Source of the DNA: an uncultured Eubacterium sp.
GTDB taxonomy: Bacteria; Bacillota; Clostridia; Oscillospirales; Acutalibacteraceae
Reading direction: 5' to 3'
DNA length: 39,956 nucleotides
Assembly: GCA_905234495.1 (NCBI GenBank)
Contig: CAJOHE010000019.1
Location: 1 to 39,956, forward strand
In this document: piece by piece, positions 1 through 8,437 of the stretch
Numbering within the stretch: position 1 is the stretch's first letter
Layout of the letters: each line of letters opens with the position of its first letter
Translations under genes and position numbers: made by a program
The notes under the pieces: model-generated
Told to the model about the DNA's origin: nothing
Databases searched by the model: none
The model's input: only the letters and a program-made list of their open reading frames with translations

Positions 1-1965
1 GCTTACGTCACTGTTGAGGTTATACTCAAACTCTACAGTATAATCTTCAGGATAGTCAAGATAGATGTTAGTTGTAACACCGTCGTCAAGAGTGAAGTTA
101 ACGCCCTTATCTCCGATTTCATCTTCTGCTACAACCCAGCCGCCCTTTGTCTCATCGTAAACAGTCTTGTAACCGTCCTCTGCAAGAGCTGTTACGTCTG
201 ATGAGAATACAGCTGTTGATGTTCCGGGGATAACATTGTCAACTCTCGGGAATTCAGCAGTCGGATAAAGCGGGTCGTCCTGCTTTGTGTAGCTTGCTAC
301 AGCTGCACCGTTTGCAGATGTTATTGTACCTGCCTTAATTGAAACGGTCGGAACGTTACCCGGATAACCGCAAGAATCGATGATGACTGCGTCGCCGGTT
401 CCGTTTGCACCGTTGGTGTTGAATGCATAAGCGGTTTTTGCGCCAGTTGCAGTAATAGCAGCGTTACCGTAAATGTTCATTGTACCGGACTTAATGTAAA
501 CGCCTGAACCACCAGTAAGGTTAGCATTTGAGTAGATGTTCCACTTAGCATAACCAGCTGCATAAACAACAGCATTTTCGTTGCTTGCAGTAACTGTACC
601 AGTGATGTTGATAGCAGCTGCATTAGTCTTTACAGCAGGCTCAGCAACGTTACCGTTGATGTAAACGCCATACTTTGAATTAATCGTGCCGTTAAGCTGA
701 AGCTTTGCACCGTATGCAGCACCGCTTGTAGCACCAATCATAGCGCCGTAGCCGTTAGCAGCGTTAATTGTAACAGTGCTATTCTGTGTGAATGTGCTGT
801 AGTTTGAACCACTGTCTGTAGCTGCACCGTAAACTGCTACTGCAGCATTAGCACCTGTAAAGTTTGCATTAAGATTACCGGTACCTTTAAGTGTAAGCTG
901 ACCGTGGCGGATGTTGAATGCACGAGCAGTAGTAGTAATGTCGTTACCGTTCAAATCAATAGTAATCTTCTGATTGTCGGCAATTTCATATGTTGCCGAA
1001 AGTGTGCAATCATCAAGAAGAGTGATTGTTTCAGTAGCACCTGCTGCTACAGAATCAAGAGCATCTTTAAGTGATGTGAATTCTGCAGAGTTAGTTCTTG
1101 CTACTGTGCTCGGGTCAACGGTCTTAATCTCACCTGTTGTGCTGTCAATAATCTTATCTGCAGGAAGATATGCAGATACAGCTGTGTTCGGCTCACCTGC
1201 GTTGTCAAGGTAAGTACCACCGTTGAGGTTAGTGTCAGCCTTTGATACGTCAAGTGACATCGTACCGTTGAAATCACCGTCATTGATTGTCAGCTTGGTA
1301 TCGGTTGTGTTGCCTTCTGAAATAACATAGTCAAATGTTCTTGCTGTTGTGAACTCACCGCCGTTGATTTCAACCTCACCGCGAGTGTTGTTGATGAGGT
1401 AATCTCTACGAGCCTTTGCGCCGGTATTTGCTGTGAACTCGCCGTCATTGATAGTGGTGCTTGCTGTTGCGTCGTTCTGATAAACGATTACACCGCCGTA
1501 GTTAGCCTGGTCCATTACAAATGTTCCGCCGTTAATTACAAGTTCGGATGAATCTGTTACATTGAACATATAAGCTGCAGAGTTGCCGCCGTATGTTGCA
1601 TATAATGCACCGCCGCCAGCGCTGTCCTTAACAGTAAGCTTTGCGCCGTTCTTAAGTACGAAGAGGTCGGTAGCATATGTAACAGTAGTTTCACCGCTTA
1701 CGCGGAAATACTGTGTGTGACCCTTAAGGTCGATTGTGATATCCTTGCCGTCTACGGGAATAACAAGCGCGCCTGATGTTGCAGGATAAGTTGTGTTGTC
1801 TGCAGTGAACTCGATAACATCGCCGTCATTAGCAGCTGCGATAGCAGCCTTGAGCTCAGCGCCGTTTGCTACGCCGATTGTTGCGCCGAATACAGTGAAA
1901 GGCATCATTGAGATAGCCATGAGAATAGCAAGAGCGATCGCTAAAAATTTCTTAGTATTTCTCAT
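1..1965 (-). CDS. Large secreted repeat protein, surface paralog A (3' end outside window)
   Basis: Open on the minus strand for 655 codons from ATG 1965 to the window edge with no stop, so the C-terminus is missing. It begins with a signal peptide (MRNTKKFLAIALAILMAISM, then MPFTVFGA). Most of the visible protein is short strands with recurring INGG/LNGG, INDGDF and NIYGN turns, as in right-handed parallel beta-helix (pectate-lyase-like) surface proteins. Near the edge, the stretch TAVFSSDVTALAEDGYKTVY and the following NFTLDDGVTTNIYLD closely match the protein starting at 4868, so the two are paralogs in opposite orientation. The ribosome site AAAGGA lies about 11 nt before the ATG. Codon use is strongly biased to GCT/GCA, GTA/GTT, ACA and AAC, unlike the GCG/CTC-rich housekeeping genes, suggesting high expression. 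No enzyme motif is seen; a structural or adhesive role at the cell surface is inferred. Confidence 0.8.
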   Translation of the reverse strand, partial: MRNTKKFLAIALAILMAISMMPFTVFGATIGVANGAELKAAIAAANDGDVIEFTADNTTYPATSGALVIPVDGKDITIDLKGHTQYFRVSGETTVTYATDLFVLKNGAKLTVKDSAGGGALYATYGGNSAAYMFNVTDSSELVINGGTFVMDQANYGGVIVYQNDATASTTINDGEFTANTGAKARRDYLINNTRGEVEINGGEFTTARTFDYVISEGNTTDTKLTINDGDFNGTMSLDVSKADTNLNGGTYLDNAGEPNTAVSAYLPADKIIDSTTGEIKTVDPSTVARTNSAEFTSLKDALDSVAAGATETITLLDDCTLSATYEIADNQKITIDLNGNDITTTARAFNIRHGQLTLKGTGNLNANFTGANAAVAVYGAATDSGSNYSTFTQNSTVTINAANGYGAMIGATSGAAYGAKLQLNGTINSKYGVYINGNVAEPAVKTNAAAINITGTVTASNENAVVYAAGYAKWNIYSNANLTGGSGVYIKSGTMNIYGNAAITATGAKTAYAFNTNGANGTGDAVIIDSCGYPGNVPTVSIKAGTITSANGAAVASYTKQDDPLYPTAEFPRVDNVIPGTSTAVFSSDVTALAEDGYKTVYDETKGGWVVAEDEIGDKGVNFTLDDGVTTNIYLDYPEDYTVEFEYNLNSDVS

Positions 1966-2145
1966 AAGTAATCAAATCCTTTCTGATTTTTGTTTGTTTT
2001 CGTTTTTGTTTTATCATTATGAATTAAACAGAACAGCTGACCCATATTGCAATAATATTTCTGCCCCTTATATTAATTCGGATAAACCAAAACCTTTCCC
2101 GTTCTTATTAATAATGCTAAAATTATTAATAATTTGGTAACGATT

Positions 2146-2175
2146 ATATTAGCATATGCACGGCGGCGGTGTCAA
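2146..2175 (-). promoter_or_regulatory. Sigma-A promoter for surface paralog A
   Basis: Read on the minus strand: TTGACA at 2170-2175, an 18-nt spacer, then an extended -10, TGC-TAATAT, at 2146-2151. Predicted start of transcription is near 2139, giving a leader of about 170 nt before ATG 1965. The leader contains two ATTATTAATAAT blocks (about 2104-2132) that could pair. Confidence 0.65.
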
Positions 2176-2223
2176 TAGTTTCTAGTGTCTATTATCTTTT
2201 ATATTAGTATTTTTTCATTTTGC

Positions 2224-2252
2224 TTGTAATAAATGAGCTTATGTGGTATCAT
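2224..2252 (+). promoter_or_regulatory. Promoter for the nucleotidyltransferase-ECF operon
   Basis: TTGTAA at 2224-2229, a 17-nt spacer, and an extended -10 (TGG-TATCAT, hexamer 2247-2252). Transcription would begin near 2259. An upstream in-frame GTG at 2243 lies inside this promoter, which argues for the downstream ATG 2288 as the real start. Confidence 0.5.
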
Positions 2253-2287
2253 CTAAGTTAAGATATTTTTCTTATCGGTGGATAAAA

Positions 2288-3430
2288 ATGTTTGAATTTA
2301 AGTACGACTATGAATATCTGATACACCTTATATACTGCGCGGTTTTCGACGTTCAGCCACAGGAAAAGCCCGAGGGCATTTCCTTCAGAAACGTCTTTGA
2401 GCTCGGCAGGGAACACGAGGTTGCAAACATCGCGTTTCTCAGTATTGAAAAGCTTGAAACAAAACCCGGGGACGACGTTTATAACGACTGGAAAATCTTT
2501 TACTATTTCTCGGTTGAAAGGGATATGAAGCAGGAGCTTGAGTACGGAGAGGTGCTTGATATGCTTCACAAAAACGGTATACGCACCCTCGAGGCGCAGG
2601 GAACGGTTACAAAAACTCTCTACCCCGCAAGCGAGCTTCGTATGATGTCGGACATCGACTTTATCATCGACCCCGAAAACGTTGAAAAGGTCAAGGAGCT
2701 TATGACCGACAGGGGCTACAACGTTGACAGACCGCAGGAATTTGAGCTCGACGCCTTCAACGGCAATAAGATGGAAATAGAGTTTCATTCCGAGTTTTTC
2801 ACAAGATATATGTATAACCGCGAGGAAAGGTATTACAGGGCGATAAACAAGCCCTTTGACCACGCCGAGCCGAGCGAAGAGGACGGGCTCAAATACGTCC
2901 TCAGCGACACGTATTTTTATCTTTATTCCCTGCTTCACATCATCAAGCATTTTGAGGTTGCGGGCTGCGGAATAAGAAGAATTCTCGACCTCTATTTTCT
3001 CAAAAAGGCATACGCCGGAAAAGTTGACGGCGAGCTGATTGACCGGGTAATCGACGAAAACGGCTTCAGAGAATCCTACGATACGCTTTTCGCAGTCGAG
3101 GCGCTCTGGTTTGAAAACGAGCCGACAGAGCTTGACGTCAGCGCCGCGATAAACGATATCATCAACAGCGGCAACCACGGCGCCGCCTCAATCCAGACGA
3201 GAAACGAGATAAGAAAGGACAGGGGAAAGGGCGAGCGTTTTGTCAAGCTCAAAAAGCTCAGGGCGTTCATTTTCCCGAGAAAGGAATACATTTATCTTGA
3301 ATTTCCCGAGTGCAGGGAAAGGGGCTACTCAACCTTCGCCTGCCAAATTTACAGGATATTCAAAAAGCTGTTCCGCTTTAATTTTTCACACGCAAAGAGA
3401 TACATAAAAACCATAATGAAATCTGATTAA
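2288..3430 (+). CDS. Nucleotidyltransferase family protein (PF14907-like)
   Basis: 380 residues. The core is S-D-I-D-F-I-I-D near residue 130, the two-aspartate metal site of the polymerase-beta nucleotidyltransferase fold, preceded by a helical region and followed by E-I-E-F-H and a helical C-terminal half. This order matches the uncharacterised nucleotidyltransferase family PF14907, recalled from knowledge and not searched. Members recur beside HPr-kinase-like and PqqD-like genes in peptide-modification clusters; both kinds of gene lie 5-6 kb downstream here. The ATG at 2288 was chosen because the GTG 15 codons upstream falls inside the predicted promoter; a GGTGG-type ribosome site sits just before 2288. 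The ECF gene follows after 11 nt, so they are likely cotranscribed. The substrate is unknown. Confidence 0.7.
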   Translation: MFEFKYDYEYLIHLIYCAVFDVQPQEKPEGISFRNVFELGREHEVANIAFLSIEKLETKPGDDVYNDWKIFYYFSVERDMKQELEYGEVLDMLHKNGIRTLEAQGTVTKTLYPASELRMMSDIDFIIDPENVEKVKELMTDRGYNVDRPQEFELDAFNGNKMEIEFHSEFFTRYMYNREERYYRAINKPFDHAEPSEEDGLKYVLSDTYFYLYSLLHIIKHFEVAGCGIRRILDLYFLKKAYAGKVDGELIDRVIDENGFRESYDTLFAVEALWFENEPTELDVSAAINDIINSGNHGAASIQTRNEIRKDRGKGERFVKLKKLRAFIFPRKEYIYLEFPECRERGYSTFACQIYRIFKKLFRFNFSHAKRYIKTIMKSD

Positions 3431-3441
3431 GGAGGGGCGTT

Positions 3442-4560
3442 ATGGCTAAAAAAGACGAAAAGAAAAAGCCGATGAGCGCCAAGGAACGCTACGAGGCGTA
3501 CCTTGAACGCGACCGAAAGCTCAACGAAATGCTCGAGGGAATCACCGACGAAGACCTCGAAAACATTGATATGTCCAAAATGAGCGGCAGGGAACGCTAT
3601 GCGGTCTATAGCGCGCGCGAGGCTCAGAAGGCGGCTCAGGCAAACGGCGAGCTTATCGCCGAAACCGAAGAGGAAGAAATCCCCGAAGCCGAAGAGGCCA
3701 AAACCGTTGCAGAGCTTTTGGCGGAAGAAATCCCCGAGGGTGAAGAAGCGCCCGAGGGCGAGGAGCAGACAGGGGAGCTCACTCCCGAGGAAGAGGCTGA
3801 GAAGAAGCATAACATTGTGAAAAGCTCAGGCTCAAGCGTCGGCACCGACGAGGATATGATGAAGAGAGCTATGTTGAGACGAATCATCTTCTCAATCGTG
3901 TTTGCGCTTGCGGCAATCTCGCTTCAGCTTCTCACAATCCACGTTAAGGGAACCCCCGGAAGCATTGATTTTTCCGCGCTTCCCGAGCTTTTCGCAGCGA
4001 TTACGTACGGACCTCTTACCGGTGTAATCATCGTGCTTGTAAAGAATATTGCCTATATTCTCATTCAGCGCGACGCTCTCGGAACCGCGCTTGCCAACGT
4101 GATTTGCGACACGATTTTCGTCGTGATTGCAAGCGTGCTCTACAGAAAGAACGTGTTTATGAAGCCCAAGAAAAAGAGGGGGCTCACAAGGCAGCAGGTA
4201 AGGATGAGAATCAACACCGCAAGGTTTGTAAACGCGGTGGGCGGCGGCGCGGTCGGCGGAATCGTTGCCTCAGCCGTATCGTTTTTCACCTTCAACTATA
4301 TCACGCTTCCGATTATTTTCAGAAAGTACCCGCCCGAGGAATTCACGCAGTCACTTCTTGAGCAGTATCAGGCAGGGCTTAACGCGGTCAACCGCCACCT
4401 TCCGGCGCCCTTTGCGGGAAGAATTACGGAAATCACCTCGATTATGCAGGCGTCGCTGATTTTCAACGTTGAGATAACGCTGCTGAAATATGCGCTTGTC
4501 ACGGCGGCAACGGCGATAATCTATCCCTTCGTAAGCGATTTCCTTCACTACAGAAGATAA
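3442..4560 (+). CDS. ECF transporter S component with long acidic N-terminal extension (RibU-like)
   Basis: 372 residues. Residues about 1-130 are soluble and charged, with a duplicated motif (MSAKERYEAY and MSGRERYAVY) and a Glu/Pro-rich linker. From about residue 147 there are five or six membrane helices. The stretch IDFSALPELFAAITYGPLTG, followed by VIIVLVKN, is the typical helix pair of riboflavin-type (RibU) substrate-binding subunits of energy-coupling-factor transporters. These bind a vitamin and dock to a shared EcfAAT module, which is not in this window. The substrate could be riboflavin or another small vitamin. A strong AAGGAGGGG ribosome site precedes the ATG, and a terminator follows 17 nt after the stop. 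The extension is about two thirds the length of a normal S component and is unusual. Confidence 0.75.
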   Translation: MAKKDEKKKPMSAKERYEAYLERDRKLNEMLEGITDEDLENIDMSKMSGRERYAVYSAREAQKAAQANGELIAETEEEEIPEAEEAKTVAELLAEEIPEGEEAPEGEEQTGELTPEEEAEKKHNIVKSSGSSVGTDEDMMKRAMLRRIIFSIVFALAAISLQLLTIHVKGTPGSIDFSALPELFAAITYGPLTGVIIVLVKNIAYILIQRDALGTALANVICDTIFVVIASVLYRKNVFMKPKKKRGLTRQQVRMRINTARFVNAVGGGAVGGIVASAVSFFTFNYITLPIIFRKYPPEEFTQSLLEQYQAGLNAVNRHLPAPFAGRITEITSIMQASLIFNVEITLLKYALVTAATAIIYPFVSDFLHYRR

Positions 4561-4576
4561 CAAAACGGTAAAATGA

Positions 4577-4602
4577 GAGCGGGTTTCAACCCGCTCTTTT
4601 TT
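4577..4602 (+). terminator. Intrinsic terminator after the ECF gene
   Basis: A 7-bp stem (GAGCGGG / CCCGCTC) with a 6-nt loop, followed by six T. It ends the nucleotidyltransferase-ECF operon. Confidence 0.85.
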
Positions 4603-4700
4603 CGCGCCAAATAGACAAAGGTTACAAAACTGTTTATTTTCTTGTGTACTTATAACAAATATGCGCTCATAATTTTGTGAACTTTTTGTAAATCTTTTGC

Positions 4701-4729
4701 TTGAAAATCATTTTCTTATAATATATAAT
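4701..4729 (+). promoter_or_regulatory. Sigma-A promoter for surface paralog B
   Basis: TTGAAA at 4701-4706, a 17-nt spacer, TATAAT at 4724-4729. Transcription would start near 4736, giving a leader of about 130 nt before ATG 4868. The gap 4603-4850 shows no gene. The leader holds the 9-mer GGTCAGCTG (4785-4793), which also occurs at a similar distance upstream of paralog A. Confidence 0.65.
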
Positions 4730-4867
4730 TAATGTGTAATTTAATATGGGTATGAAGACTCTGCAGATAATTCAAACATTATGCGGTCAGCTGCGGCCAG
4801 ATTCAATAAACACTCGTATTAGTTATATTAATCAATAACTATAAAATTTTGAAAGGAAATGATTATT

Positions 4868-7837
4868 ATGAGAATAACTAAGAAATATTTAGCGATCGCT
4901 CTTGCTATTCTTATGGCTGTATCAATGATGCCTTTCTCCGCTTTTGCTGCTGACGCAAAACCGTCAGCAACAAAGCAGTTCATCAACGCTGAAGACCTTG
5001 TAGATATGCCGACAGCTAACGGCCCTATCTCTTTTGACTTCGGTTACAGATTCACTGCTAAGCACGACGCAACAACTATCGACAGCTTCAACAGCAAGTA
5101 TAAGTACTATGCTGCTGACTATGTTATCAAGGCTGACCAGGACGTTGCTCCCGGCGCTATCACAATCGGCGGTCAGTGGGACGGCAACAGCTCAAACTGG
5201 GTAACAGTTACTCCGACTGAAACTCTTACTGCTAACACAGAGATTCGTCTTCTTCAGACAATCCTTACTTCACAGGGTTATCTCAATCCCGGAGATATTT
5301 TCACTTATGAAGACATTGCAAAGATTGTTCATGAATTTACTTGCGCAATAAAGATGAACGATCAGAGCGCAAAGGGAACAAACATCACTGTTGAGCTTCG
5401 TCTCTATGAGACAGAAGAGGCTGAAGTTGGCGGCGATACTGTATTAGTTGAAAAGGACGGCGGCGAAGTTGCTAAAATCACAAACTTCACACTTGAAGTT
5501 GGCGAGACCTACGTTGTAAACGGCACAGGCGCTCTTCCCGCAGACCAAATCGGTACTACCTACAAGGTTAAGGTTACATCAAGCACAGGCGTAGTTACTT
5601 ACTCAAAGGGACTTACAAGCCTTACTAACGGCAGCACATATCAGCTTCTTGATGACGTAACTGCTTCAAGAATCTGCGTTGGTTCTGCAACTGCTTCGGG
5701 TACAGCTACACTTGACCTCAACGGTCACGACCTCACAACAACTGTTGCAAGCGGAAATTCTTTCTCTTCGATTTATTTCCACACTTCAGCAAATAATTGT
5801 GACTTAGCTATCATCAACACATCCGAGAATCCGTCTGAATTCAATGCTTCAAACGATATCTCTGTTGCAAGGGCTAACGCTCAGGTTACTATTGGCACAG
5901 GCGTAACAGTTAACGGTTCAATCGCAGGTAACAGTACATCTGACGGCACAACCGTAAACATTTACGGAACAATTAACGGCGGCAACAACACCGCTATCTA
6001 TCAGCCTCAGGACGGCGTTCTCAACGTATACGAAGGCGCAACCGTAAAGGGCGCAACAGGTATCTATGCTAAGGCAGGCACAATCAACGTATACGGCGGT
6101 ACTGTAGAAGGCGACGGCGAATACAAGGATTTCGTATCCAACAACAGCAGTGCTGTAAGCGACGGTTCCGCAATCATCCTTGACCACAAGGATAATTCAA
6201 CAACATACGGCGACCATCTTGAAGCTCACATCTACGGCGGTACTATTAGATCTGCCAACAATGTAGCAGTAGAGAGCCAGGCAGGCGTAGCAGGCCAGAC
6301 TCCTATCGATGAGGTTATCCCTGCTGATTCAACAGCAGTATTCTCAAGCGACGTTTCTGACCTCGCTGAGGAAGGCTACAAGACTGTTTACGACGCTGAA
6401 AAGGGCGGCTATGTAGTAGAAGAATTGGATCCTCTTCCTGTTGCAACAGTTGAGGCTCTTTCTGACGCTCAGCTTACTGACCAGCCTACAATTCCTGCAG
6501 GCGGCAGCCAGGCCGTTGACGTAACTTATGACTACGGTTATCAGTTCACGGCTGAAGACGATGCAACAAGCGTTCAGTCAAGCGACTACAGATACTATGC
6601 AGCAGATTTCGTTATCAGCTCTGACACTGACCTTCCCGCTGGTTCAGTTACCCTCGCAGGTAACTACGGCAACTACGGCTGGATCAGCCTCACACCTGAT
6701 ACGACTGTAACTGCAGAAACAGATTATAAGCTTCTTGAAATGCTCAACGACGAGCCCGTAAACTATGAGTTTATCTGCTCGGAGGTTAGCCCGTTCAAGT
6801 GTGCTGTTAAGTGTAACGATCCTGCAGCAGCAGGCGCTAACATCACTATCGAGCTTGTTATCTACAAGGCTACTCTCGACGAAGAGGGCAAGGTAGTTAT
6901 CGTTGACGAGACACCTGAGGTTATCGCAGTTGAAACAGACCAGCTTGCTTATGTAGATCCCGCATATGTAAACGGTGCAAACTTCACCATCGACAGCGGT
7001 ATCACAACAAACCTCTATTTCGACGCTGATTATCCCGAAGAATATACTGCAGAAATCAACTACAACCATGCAAGCAACGTAAGCGAGACCGATGATTTCT
7101 ACACTGATGTAGTTACTCTCGGTTCACTCAACGTTTACGAGCCTACACACGGTGACGATCCTTACGCGGGCGCTTATATGTTCTCAGTAACTCAGGCTCC
7201 TGCACAGCTTTCAGAAGCTATTGACGTTACAATCAGAGACAACGAATATAACGTTGTAAAGAGAATGCACGTTGTTCCTTCAGAAGTTATCGTTGGTCAG
7301 ATTGAAGCTCTTTCAAACAGTGCAGACAATGTACGTCTTGTAATGCTTTATGAGGCTCTTCTTGACTACGGCTTTGCAGCACAGAATTACTTCAGCTACA
7401 ATCTTTCCAACCCGATTGAGGAAGAATACAGCATCAACGACGTAACAGACCTTGAGGAAATTCCTTCAACAGGCGGCTCAACAACAATGAGCAAGCTTGC
7501 AGGTATCTCAATGGTAGTTACATCAGACCTTGGTGTAAACATCTACACGACTGAGCCCGTTGAGGTTTTAGGCGTAACAACTGCAGGCGAATCCGAAATC
7601 ACTGCTGAATACGGCACAAACGAAGGCAGATACTACATCGCTGTAAGAGGTATTGCAGCAGCAGACCTCGGTCAAAACTTCACAGTTACTACTGATGACG
7701 GCACTATCACAATCAGTGCATTCACAGCAGCAAGAAGCATCCTTGCAGCAAACGTATCACCTGAATACAACGACCTCGCAAGAGCTGTTTACGTATTCGG
7801 TTGTGCAGCAGAAGGCTACTTCGGCTATCACGGTTAA
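4868..7837 (+). CDS. Large secreted repeat protein, surface paralog B
   Basis: 989 residues from ATG 4868. That ATG has a properly spaced AAAGGAA and matches the start of paralog A; an in-frame ATG at 4859 abuts the ribosome site and is rejected. A signal peptide ends near AFAA-DA (residues 25-30). Order of parts: module I, residues about 50-182 (FDFGYRFTAKHDAT, YYAADYVI); a Gly/Asn-rich beta-helix-like region, about 270-475, with NIYG, NVYEG and HIYGGT turns; module II, about 546-668, a clear duplicate of module I (YDYGYQFTAEDDAT, YYAADFVI); then a C-terminal region with two copies of a Y/F-G-x-A-A-x-x-Y-F-x-Y motif, the second at the very end. There is no LPxTG or dockerin motif. It is probably a secreted cell-surface or matrix protein. 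Downstream genes start 17 nt after the stop with no terminator between. Confidence 0.8.
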   Translation: MRITKKYLAIALAILMAVSMMPFSAFAADAKPSATKQFINAEDLVDMPTANGPISFDFGYRFTAKHDATTIDSFNSKYKYYAADYVIKADQDVAPGAITIGGQWDGNSSNWVTVTPTETLTANTEIRLLQTILTSQGYLNPGDIFTYEDIAKIVHEFTCAIKMNDQSAKGTNITVELRLYETEEAEVGGDTVLVEKDGGEVAKITNFTLEVGETYVVNGTGALPADQIGTTYKVKVTSSTGVVTYSKGLTSLTNGSTYQLLDDVTASRICVGSATASGTATLDLNGHDLTTTVASGNSFSSIYFHTSANNCDLAIINTSENPSEFNASNDISVARANAQVTIGTGVTVNGSIAGNSTSDGTTVNIYGTINGGNNTAIYQPQDGVLNVYEGATVKGATGIYAKAGTINVYGGTVEGDGEYKDFVSNNSSAVSDGSAIILDHKDNSTTYGDHLEAHIYGGTIRSANNVAVESQAGVAGQTPIDEVIPADSTAVFSSDVSDLAEEGYKTVYDAEKGGYVVEELDPLPVATVEALSDAQLTDQPTIPAGGSQAVDVTYDYGYQFTAEDDATSVQSSDYRYYAADFVISSDTDLPAGSVTLAGNYGNYGWISLTPDTTVTAETDYKLLEMLNDEPVNYEFICSEVSPFKCAVKCNDPAAAGANITIELVIYKATLDEEGKVVIVDETPEVIAVETDQLAYVDPAYVNGANFTIDSGITTNLYFDADYPEEYTAEINYNHASNVSETDDFYTDVVTLGSLNVYEPTHGDDPYAGAYMFSVTQAPAQLSEAIDVTIRDNEYNVVKRMHVVPSEVIVGQIEALSNSADNVRLVMLYEALLDYGFAAQNYFSYNLSNPIEEEYSINDVTDLEEIPSTGGSTTMSKLAGISMVVTSDLGVNIYTTEPVEVLGVTTAGESEITAEYGTNEGRYYIAVRGIAAADLGQNFTVTTDDGTITISAFTAARSILAANVSPEYNDLARAVYVFGCAAEGYFGYHG

Positions 7838-7854
7838 TTAAGGAGGGTGTTATA

Positions 7855-8007
7855 ATGACAAGATATTCAGATCCCGAATTTAAGGTTGTAATTACACCTT
7901 CAGAGGACATCCTTACCGCATCTCAGGAAACTGCAGGTGGCGCAAGCGAAGGTAACGGCAACTGGAATACAGGCGGCGGAAACGGCGGCGTACCTATCAA
8001 TTTCTAA
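7855..8007 (+). CDS. 50-residue Gly/Asn-rich peptide, possible modified-peptide precursor
   Basis: Starts at ATG 7855 behind a near-perfect AAGGAGGGTG ribosome site, 17 nt after the surface gene. The N-terminal half (MTRYSDPEFKVVITPSEDIL) is leader-like, charged and hydrophobic. The C-terminal half is rich in Gly, Asn, Ser and Thr (TAS, then GGASEGNGNWNTGGGNGG) and ends in PINF. There is no signal peptide. The split into a conserved-looking leader and a Gly/Ser/Thr-rich tail is what precursor peptides of ribosomally made, modified products look like. The HprK-like and PqqD-like genes downstream support that reading, but no core modification site can be assigned. It may instead be an unmodified small protein. 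Expression with the surface protein is likely. Confidence 0.7.
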   Translation: MTRYSDPEFKVVITPSEDILTASQETAGGASEGNGNWNTGGGNGGVPINF

Positions 8008-8010
8008 AAG

Positions 8011-8421
8011 ATGAAAAAGGTATTGGTTGCAATCTGTGTCTGCGCTCTTGCGCTCACGCTGTTTTGCAGCTGTTCCAAAAACAATAACACGGATGCATCG
8101 GGTAATGCCGATGCATCTGTTGTTACCGATGAAAACGGCAATCCCGTAACAACGTCGGGCGAGGGTTCATCACCCGAGGATATTGTTTCCTTTGACGCAG
8201 ACGATTTAAACGGCGATTCCGGAAGCGGTAACGGGGGCGGCAGCAACGGCGGCGGCGACAACGGCGGTTCCGACACAGGTTCCGGTGGAAATGAGGACGG
8301 AAGCGGAAACGGCGGAAGTGACGGCGGAAGCGGTGACGGAAGCGAGGGTTCCCAGGGCGACGACGAGACCGATGATGATTCGGGCGAGCCGCGCACGACT
8401 CCCATCGTTCCTATCGGATAA
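8011..8421 (+). CDS. Gly/Ser/Asp-rich lipoprotein
   Basis: 136 residues. The start MKKVLVAICVCALALTLFCS, followed by C, is a type II signal peptide; the lipobox Cys is near residue 21 (FCS-C), though the earlier Cys in LFC is possible. From about residue 68 to 120 it is a low-complexity run of Gly, Ser, Asp, Asn and Glu, then a short tail ending TPIVPIG. It would be a membrane-anchored, flexible acidic spacer on the outer face. The start lies 3 nt after the stop of the 50-residue peptide and has no clear ribosome site, so translation is probably coupled. The Gly/Asn-rich tail of the preceding peptide has a similar composition. No enzymatic domain is visible. Confidence 0.75.
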   Translation: MKKVLVAICVCALALTLFCSCSKNNNTDASGNADASVVTDENGNPVTTSGEGSSPEDIVSFDADDLNGDSGSGNGGGSNGGGDNGGSDTGSGGNEDGSGNGGSDGGSGDGSEGSQGDDETDDDSGEPRTTPIVPIG

Positions 8422-8437
8422 TAAAAAAATAAAAAAA

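Noticed and set aside
1793..2140. 115-residue plus-strand ORF over the surface-gene start and leader
   Set aside because: It overlaps the signal peptide and the promoter region of the minus-strand surface gene, and its end is low-complexity A/T.
2243..2287. GTG start for the nucleotidyltransferase
   Set aside because: It lies in the predicted promoter, before the likely transcription start.
2258..3178. 306-residue minus-strand ORF opposite the nucleotidyltransferase
   Set aside because: It is the mirror of a real gene with clear motifs, has no ribosome site, and encodes no recognisable domain.
4868..7837. LPxTG-anchored surface protein
   Set aside because: No LPxTG motif, membrane helix or basic tail is present at the C-terminus, which ends EGYFGYHG.
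8180..8400. Simple DNA repeat array
   Set aside because: The G/C-rich tandem pattern is the Gly/Ser/Asp-rich coding region of the lipoprotein.
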